From Thermothelomyces thermophilus ATCC 42464 (lineage: Eukaryota; Ascomycota; Sordariomycetes; Sordariales; Chaetomiaceae): DNA of 64,000 bases. Position numbers and translations under genes: made by a program. Below the pieces are notes generated by a model, which was not told the origin of the DNA, did no database searches, and was given only the letters and a program-made list of their open reading frames with translations. The stretch covers positions 2,098,001 through 2,162,000 of the forward strand of contig NC_016478.1 in assembly GCF_000226095.1 (NCBI RefSeq). The letters are read 5' to 3'. Positions 59,126-64,000 of the stretch are shown here, piece after piece; the first letter of the stretch is position 1, and every line of letters begins with the position of its first letter.

Positions 59126-60808
59126 ATGTGGTGGGACGACGAAACCATTGAGCGGATCGTGACAAAGCAGTTTGTCGCCAACAAACTCGGATCCAAAGCG
59201 GCCGGTCGTCTCGACCAGCCCCTCGGCTTTGGTGAAAACCTGACCGACTGCACCTACTGGGACTGGATAGAGGCAAAGTCAAAGAAGACCTTCCTCATAC
59301 TCTCGGAGCTAGGTCTGCCGAACCACATCTTTGAGCTTGTCGACGATTCGCTGGACGACCAGGATCTCCCTTTTGCGATCGACCAGGTGGCGCGCTTGAG
59401 ATTGTCCCCTTCCAAGAACGACAAGCTCGAGAGGAAGTTCTACCACCGACAATTCCACTACCTCTTGCGGTACGTGGACCATGGCGTCCATATCGACTAT
59501 GCGGACGACGAGGTGGTCCCGTTGGATGCTGTCGACAAGAAGCATGCCGCGGGCCAAGGCCACCATGTCGACAAGGTCACCTCCTCCAACCGGCCGGGGA
59601 TGGTGTTTTGCCGCTGTCAAATAAGCCTCGGCCCTGGCCATGTCAGCATGGAAGAGCTCATGTCCGAGATTAACGGCATCAAAGCGGTGCAGAATGAACA
59701 TCTGCTGTCGTACTGGGCGTCCTACACCCACCGAGGATACGGGTACATCTTGTTCACACCAGCATCCGAGTACAGCCTCAAGTCGCTGCTCACCACCATG
59801 CCCAGCTGCCTGAAGAGATTGGACAAGAAGGCACGGCGGCGAGCGGTCATGAACTGGATCTACTGCCTCGCCGACACGGTTTGCTTCTTCCACAACCAGG
59901 GCCTCTCGCACGGCAACATCAGGCCGTCGACAGTGAATTTCTCAAAGGACAACCTCGCCTTCTTTACAGGGTTCACGCCCTTCCACATCCACGTACTGGG
60001 CGGTGTGGAGGACAACAAGGTGTTTGACAGAGAGGCATACGACTATGGCGCGCCCGAGAAGGTGCGTTATCTGCCCTCGTCATCATCGTCAGACTCGATC
60101 CACCGAGCGACAGACGGCAGAGATCACCAGCCGGCGGGTTTCGATCCACAGGCCGCCGACGTTTACTCGTTGGGCTGCATCATCCTCGAGCTGCTCAGCT
60201 TCTTGTTCAAGAGGCAAGGGCGGCCGTTCGCGGCACACCGGGCCGCGAAGCACAGGGCGGTGGGGCGCGGCAGTCCCTTTCCAGACTCGTCCTTCCACGA
60301 GAACGTCGAGCAGGTCGAGAGCTGGATGACTCAGTTGGCAACGGATGCCGTGGAAAAGGACGACCCGGTCTTCGAGGGCGTGGAGCCGATACTGTGCTTG
60401 GTGGTGAAGATGCTGGCATTCTACCCTTCGGAGCGCCCAAAAGCCTGCGAGGTGAAGGAGGAGATCGGGCAGATCCTCATGGGGTCGTGTGGCATGCCGG
60501 AGCCGCACTGCCTGTGCCGGAGCGGCCACTGGAGCTTTGGCAACGGGAGCCTCAGACACAGCTCATCGTCGATGCAGAGCACCGCGAGTGCCGGCACCGG
60601 ACCAGTCTCGACGCAGCGGAGGAGTGGGTCGCAAGAAGAAGGAAGCAGCAAGCGGGCCAGCGCAGGGAGCGGCAGCAGCGTCAGCCTGCGGAGCATCAAG
60701 ACGTTCCTTCGAGAACCAGGAGACGGGGAGGCAGCTCTCAGGCCAAGAAACTGGTCCCAAGGGAGCCAAGCCAGCGTCCAGGAGAAACGCTCGAGGGCAT
60801 CTCGGTAA
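59126..60808 (+). CDS. Predicted pseudokinase of unknown role
   Basis: Single-exon gene of 560 aa. Residues about 150-450 have the layout of a protein kinase domain, but the catalytic residues are changed. The beta-3 lysine position reads MVFCRCQI (Arg at about 163), the HRD triad is replaced by HGN (262-264) in 'LSHGNIRPSTVNF', the metal-binding Asn position is Thr, and the DFG motif position reads TGF (281-283). Structural marks are kept: an alpha-C Glu in 'ELMSEINGIKAVQNEHLL', APE at 309-311, 'DVYSLGCIILELL' and 'YPSERPKACEV'. The N-terminal 150 residues are a helical domain I cannot name. The C-terminus is Ser-rich with basic patches. A scaffold or signalling-adaptor role is inferred; catalytic activity is unlikely. 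No disruption of the frame suggests an expressed protein. Confidence 0.8.
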   Translation: MWWDDETIERIVTKQFVANKLGSKAAGRLDQPLGFGENLTDCTYWDWIEAKSKKTFLILSELGLPNHIFELVDDSLDDQDLPFAIDQVARLRLSPSKNDKLERKFYHRQFHYLLRYVDHGVHIDYADDEVVPLDAVDKKHAAGQGHHVDKVTSSNRPGMVFCRCQISLGPGHVSMEELMSEINGIKAVQNEHLLSYWASYTHRGYGYILFTPASEYSLKSLLTTMPSCLKRLDKKARRRAVMNWIYCLADTVCFFHNQGLSHGNIRPSTVNFSKDNLAFFTGFTPFHIHVLGGVEDNKVFDREAYDYGAPEKVRYLPSSSSSDSIHRATDGRDHQPAGFDPQAADVYSLGCIILELLSFLFKRQGRPFAAHRAAKHRAVGRGSPFPDSSFHENVEQVESWMTQLATDAVEKDDPVFEGVEPILCLVVKMLAFYPSERPKACEVKEEIGQILMGSCGMPEPHCLCRSGHWSFGNGSLRHSSSSMQSTASAGTGPVSTQRRSGSQEEGSSKRASAGSGSSVSLRSIKTFLREPGDGEAALRPRNWSQGSQASVQEKRSRASR

Positions 60809-62595
60809 TGAAAATATGCTCTGCCTAGCTTAACGGTTGAAGCAGGCGGGCTGGTCCGGGTTAACTCGTCGGCAAAGGAGCCTCGAGGAGGAAACACCGG
60901 AGGTCTTGAGCAGTCGATACCAAGTTGGAGTTTGATTGACCGTAATAATAGCACTCGATTTTGCCGACGTGCTCTGCCGAAACGTAGTGATATGGTAATA
61001 CCGGTGATAAGAACTCGAAGCAAACGAGATATTCACCTTGGGTTGCAGTTGCTAAGACCGCCGGTATTACGAGCACAGACCGTTCTCTAACCAAACTACC
61101 TGATATGCTGATGCTTGCCAGGGCACGGAAGTAGTATACTGCGTAATGTATGGAATAGAATGTACGGAATAGTGTATTCCGTAGTGTTGTGCATTTCGAA
61201 GCGTATCCGTACTATGGTGCATGGTGTATATGCCCTACTCCGTATCTGGATTCCTGCTGAGAGGTGAACGGAACGGCCAACCTTTCGTGTTTGCTGCGAA
61301 TGTTGGCCCGTGACGCTGTCTTATTATTAAGACAGAACGAACCGGGTGGCCTGTTCCCGGCTCACGTGTGGCTGCAAGTCTGACCAACCGCTCGTTGTTG
61401 GCGACAAGTTACGAGTCAAGAAGGGGAAAGGTCCCCGAATGGCGCCACATTCGATTCAGCAACGCCGGTTGTTTCATGGCTTGTGCAGTGGGCACAAATT
61501 CAGAAAACCCCCCCACTCCCCCGTCCCTTCGAGCGACCCGCAAGAAACCTGCAAGAGGGCGGCTGCATCCCGCAGGGACCCACTGCCCTGCTGGGTTGCA
61601 AGACCCAGCCTCCATGCGCACTGTTGGCTTGGCTGCATACCTTTTCCCTAGCCGCAGCGTAGGGTTACGTTGATGATCCATCAACAGCCGAGATAGGGAG
61701 AGATATCGCAAACCAAGGAAACCCAAGGAATACGGGCCCTTCGTAATGGGCTGGGCTGAAGAGATGCACGCCAGGCTAGCTGTTTGAGGGAGGGGGAGGG
61801 CCGTTTTGCACTCCTCTTGTTTTCCTGCTTTTCCTACGACGTTCTTCTTCGTCCCGCGCACAGTGTTTGTTCTCAAGAGGCGTTTTCTTGTAATGTACTT
61901 CCTTCTTATTTTGCGCCTGTTTCCATTCACGATATCCCCAGGGACTGATTGACGATACGTCATAATAGTGTACAAGACTTATCGTTACCAGGCGCGGATT
62001 TTTGGCTCTTGTTTTGGAAGGTGCCGAATACTACACTACTGTCCACAGCATTTTAGCTCTGGGATGACGATGGGGAAATATTTTCGACGCCATTGACCGC
62101 TCATCCGCTTGTTGGGTGACTTTTTGGGGCCGGACCACCCCATCGACAAGGCTCGATTGAGAAAATCTGCCGCGACTCCCCGGTACTCGCTGCACCGCAA
62201 CCTCTTCGCGACTCATCATCAAGAGGGAAGACCGTGCATGGGAGGAAGAAACGAATAAAAAAAAACGAAACCAACCGCGACGGAACCAATCCGGGCTGTG
62301 TCACACACAGCCTTGCCCTGCCTTCCTCTATTTTGAGCGCTCCTTGAAGCACTGCCAACTCGCATCATCCTTGGCTGCATTGCGGCACATACAACCGCTT
62401 CACCGGCAGCCTCAGGCAGAGTTGGATGTTGGAAGGGGAATCGAAAGAGCTGCGTTTTCTATTTCTTCATGAATCGATCGCATCTCAATTCCTGACCCCA
62501 GAGTGCGGCTTTTCATCTGGAAACCTCTGTCGGCGTTTTGTTTTGAGCAATTTCATCGCCCGGCGATCCAGGGGGCAGCAGAAAATAAAAGAGCG
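60809..62595. other. Spacer before the GPI-type protein gene
   Basis: About 1.8 kb with no supported gene. Around 61135-61240 there is a cluster of GTACGGAAT and CTCCGTA-like sequences, including a 21-bp inverted repeat. Confidence 0.5.
61163..61183. repeat. Inverted repeat, 9-bp arms, 3-bp spacer
   Basis: TACGGAATA, GTG, TATTCCGTA. The arms are exact reverse complements. It resembles the 16-bp palindrome at 39976-39991 in its TACGGA and TCCGTA ends. Confidence 0.8.
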
Positions 62596-63333
62596 ATGAA
62601 GGTTTCTTGGCTCGTGCCGAGCCTGCTCGCCGGGGGCGGAGCAGCAATCGGAACCGTTAGCGACAAGGTTCTCAACAGCGAAGGCAGGGTCCTCGCGAAC
62701 GGTATGTCTCTTCGGCGCATTGTGTTGAAAGAATGGGCGAGATACGGTTCGAGTCAGTGTACTGTACTACGTTCAATGCTAACTCAACATGCCCCCACGC
62801 CAGGCATTCCAGACCAGAGACACGACAGGGACCTAGAAGGCGCCGCGCTCCAATCGCCCAGCGCCAACACGGTCGCAGTCAACCTCGACGCCCTTGATAT
62901 CGCGTTACCGGTAAGCCGTCTCAATAACGCTCGTCAACCGCCCAAAAAAAAAAAAAAAAAACCATCGAGATCTGATCTGACTAACCGCGACCCCAAGAAC
63001 CGAACAAAGGCCCAGCTCGCCGTCCAGGCAAGAGACGCGTCAGAACTCGGGCAGCACCCCGACGAAGGGGAGCCCCCCGTCATCACTTTCCGGACCAGCA
63101 ACGGCGCCTTGTCAGGTGCGGAAGGCGATCCAGCAGTCCGGCCGCCGTCGTCGGCGTCGTCGGCGTCGTCGGCGTCGTTGGACTCGGACCATGACCTTGA
63201 GTTCGACGAGGACTCTGCCAGCGCATCCAACGGGGCCGGCAAGGCGGGCAACCCGGCTTCTGCGAACCGGGCCATCGCCGGCATGAGCGTGGGGCTGGTT
63301 TCGGTGATGTTGATCTTCACCATTTTCCTCTGA
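62596..63333 (+). CDS. Small secreted protein with predicted GPI anchor
   Basis: Three exons, 62596-62701, 62804-62910 and 62998-63333, give 182 aa. All intron donors and acceptors are good (GTATGT, GTAAGC; CTAAC before the second acceptor), although both introns keep the frame open and intron 2 holds an A-run, so a retained-intron form would also be translated. The protein starts with a signal peptide (MKVSWLVPSLLAGGGAAIG), has a disordered Ser/Asp-rich middle and ends in a short Ser/Asn/Gly/Ala stretch followed by about 18 hydrophobic residues at the very C-terminus, the pattern of a GPI-anchor signal. A cell-wall or plasma-membrane surface location is expected. No domain is recognised. The exact second acceptor could be 12 bases further on. 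Confidence 0.68.
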   Translation: MKVSWLVPSLLAGGGAAIGTVSDKVLNSEGRVLANGMSLRRIVLKEWARYGSSQCTVLRSMLTQHAPTPGIPDQRHDRDLEGAALQSPSANTVAVNLDALDIALPVSRLNNARQPPKKKKKKPSRSDLTNRDPKNRTKAQLAVQARDASELGQHPDEGEPPVITFRTSNGALSGAEGDPAVRPPSSASSASSASLDSDHDLEFDEDSASASNGAGKAGNPASANRAIAGMSVGLVSVMLIFTIFL

Positions 63334-63735
63334 TGACGCTTTTTCTATTTATCTTTTTACCTTTATCTTTCTCACCTTTCCATCGCCTCTGGTTCTGCCG
63401 GCAAGGTTCCAGGCGTTTCCAAGGGGTTTGGGCGTCGAGAGACCGGAGAATCTCTATGACTAACCCAGGTGGGCTGGGCGTATTTATTAATGCATTGGAT
63501 AAATTTGGGGATGGCATGACCGGGAGTCTTGCGGGAAGTGACGGCCGAGCGGGGTTTCGGCTTGGAGAGGGGAAGTTGGACGTGATACCCCTTCGGGAAG
63601 AAGCTGATGTTCTGACGACGAGGACGGCTCAGCGCGTGGGGAGAGGAACCGAGACGTCCGATGGACGACATCATGTGACATTGTGTCGACGACGCGGGTG
63701 GAATGGGTAATGTGGTATGCTTTAATTGCTAATTG
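63334..63735. other. Convergent spacer at the right end
   Basis: About 400 bp between two convergent stops. It presumably holds both 3' UTRs. Nothing else is seen. Confidence 0.45.
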
Positions 63736-64000
63736 TCAGACCGCCGGGACTTGGATGTCTTTGCGATCTGCGAGGAGGACCGTATTAATAGGTATTCCAA
63801 GGATGATATGAGCTTGGGAAGCATAGGACTTGAACAAGTTCCAAATCAATTGGAATTGGTCCTTGGTACCCTTCGAAATCTGCTGCCTGAAGATGCACTT
63901 CACACGCCGCACACATCCACATGTACCTCTGACAGGAACCCAGTCGAGTTCTCTACCTTGGTAGTGCCACCACTCGCCAGGCAGGCCGAGGGCATCTCGA
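63736..64000 (-). CDS. 3' end of an unidentified gene, cut by the window edge
   Basis: A frame without stops runs from the window edge to a TGA at 63736-63738, 87 codons. The translation has a protein-like mix, including 'GEWWHYQGRELDWVPV', 'IFRQQISKGTKDQFQLIW' and 'HIILGIPINTVLLADRKD'. Three tryptophans and the even hydrophobic pattern argue for a real coding sequence. A GTAGAG donor-like site occurs in the first third, so part of it could be intron. I do not recognise the family. Confidence 0.45.
   Translation of the reverse strand, partial: RDALGLPGEWWHYQGRELDWVPVRGTCGCVRRVKCIFRQQISKGTKDQFQLIWNLFKSYASQAHIILGIPINTVLLADRKDIQVPAV

Noticed and set aside
1-64000. CRISPR array, bacterial operon or secondary metabolite gene cluster
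   Set aside because: No regular direct repeats with spacers, spliceosomal introns throughout, and no polyketide or peptide synthetase. The transporters and dehydrogenase are not enough for a cluster call.

Overview
The window looks like nuclear DNA of a filamentous ascomycete, most likely a Sordariomycete and perhaps a member of the Sordariales or Chaetomiaceae. The evidence is GC-rich exons, short introns (58 to 250 bp) with GT..AG ends and CTAAC-type branch points near the acceptor, long non-coding spacers, and proteins typical of filamentous ascomycetes, such as a CRO1/She4-type UCS chaperone, an ADAM-like metalloprotease and an SSN6/RCM-1 corepressor. I see no bacterial, viral or organellar block, no CRISPR array and no intact transposon. 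Nineteen genes are supported. Exon joins were worked out by hand from reading frame and splice signals.

Left part (1-27 kb). A TFIIH subunit (TFB4, minus) and a UCS-domain myosin chaperone (CRO1/She4, plus) diverge from a 1 kb spacer. CRO1 converges on an EME1-like DNA repair endonuclease subunit (minus). After a 2.5 kb spacer comes a very long kinesin (1,825 aa, plus). A 4 kb spacer leads to acetyl-CoA synthetase (six exons, plus) and then an ADAM-type membrane metalloprotease (plus).

Middle part (27-44 kb). This is a run of minus-strand genes: a glutamine-rich membrane protein with pentapeptide repeats, a small conserved-looking protein that may belong to the same gene, a probable mitochondrial protein of unknown function, ribosomal protein uL3 (six exons) and the TPR corepressor SSN6 (eight exons). 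A 6.3 kb stretch without a convincing gene lies upstream of SSN6, followed by a TMEM115-like Golgi membrane protein.

Right part (44-64 kb). A SIF2/TBL1-like LisH-WD40 protein (plus), a DHA1-type MFS exporter (minus), a myo-inositol/sugar-type MFS transporter (minus), a membrane-anchored short-chain dehydrogenase (plus), an evident pseudokinase (plus), a small predicted GPI-anchored protein (plus) and the 3' end of an unidentified minus-strand gene at the window edge.

The genes do not form an obvious pathway cluster. They look like ordinary eukaryotic neighbours with separate promoters. The most unusual features are outside or between the known families: a 10-base sequence, GTACGGATTA, found seven times and only in spacers, with related short palindromes; a gene model whose only in-frame stop lies inside a textbook splice acceptor; a kinase fold that has lost its catalytic residues; and the 6.3 kb spacer in front of the global corepressor gene.
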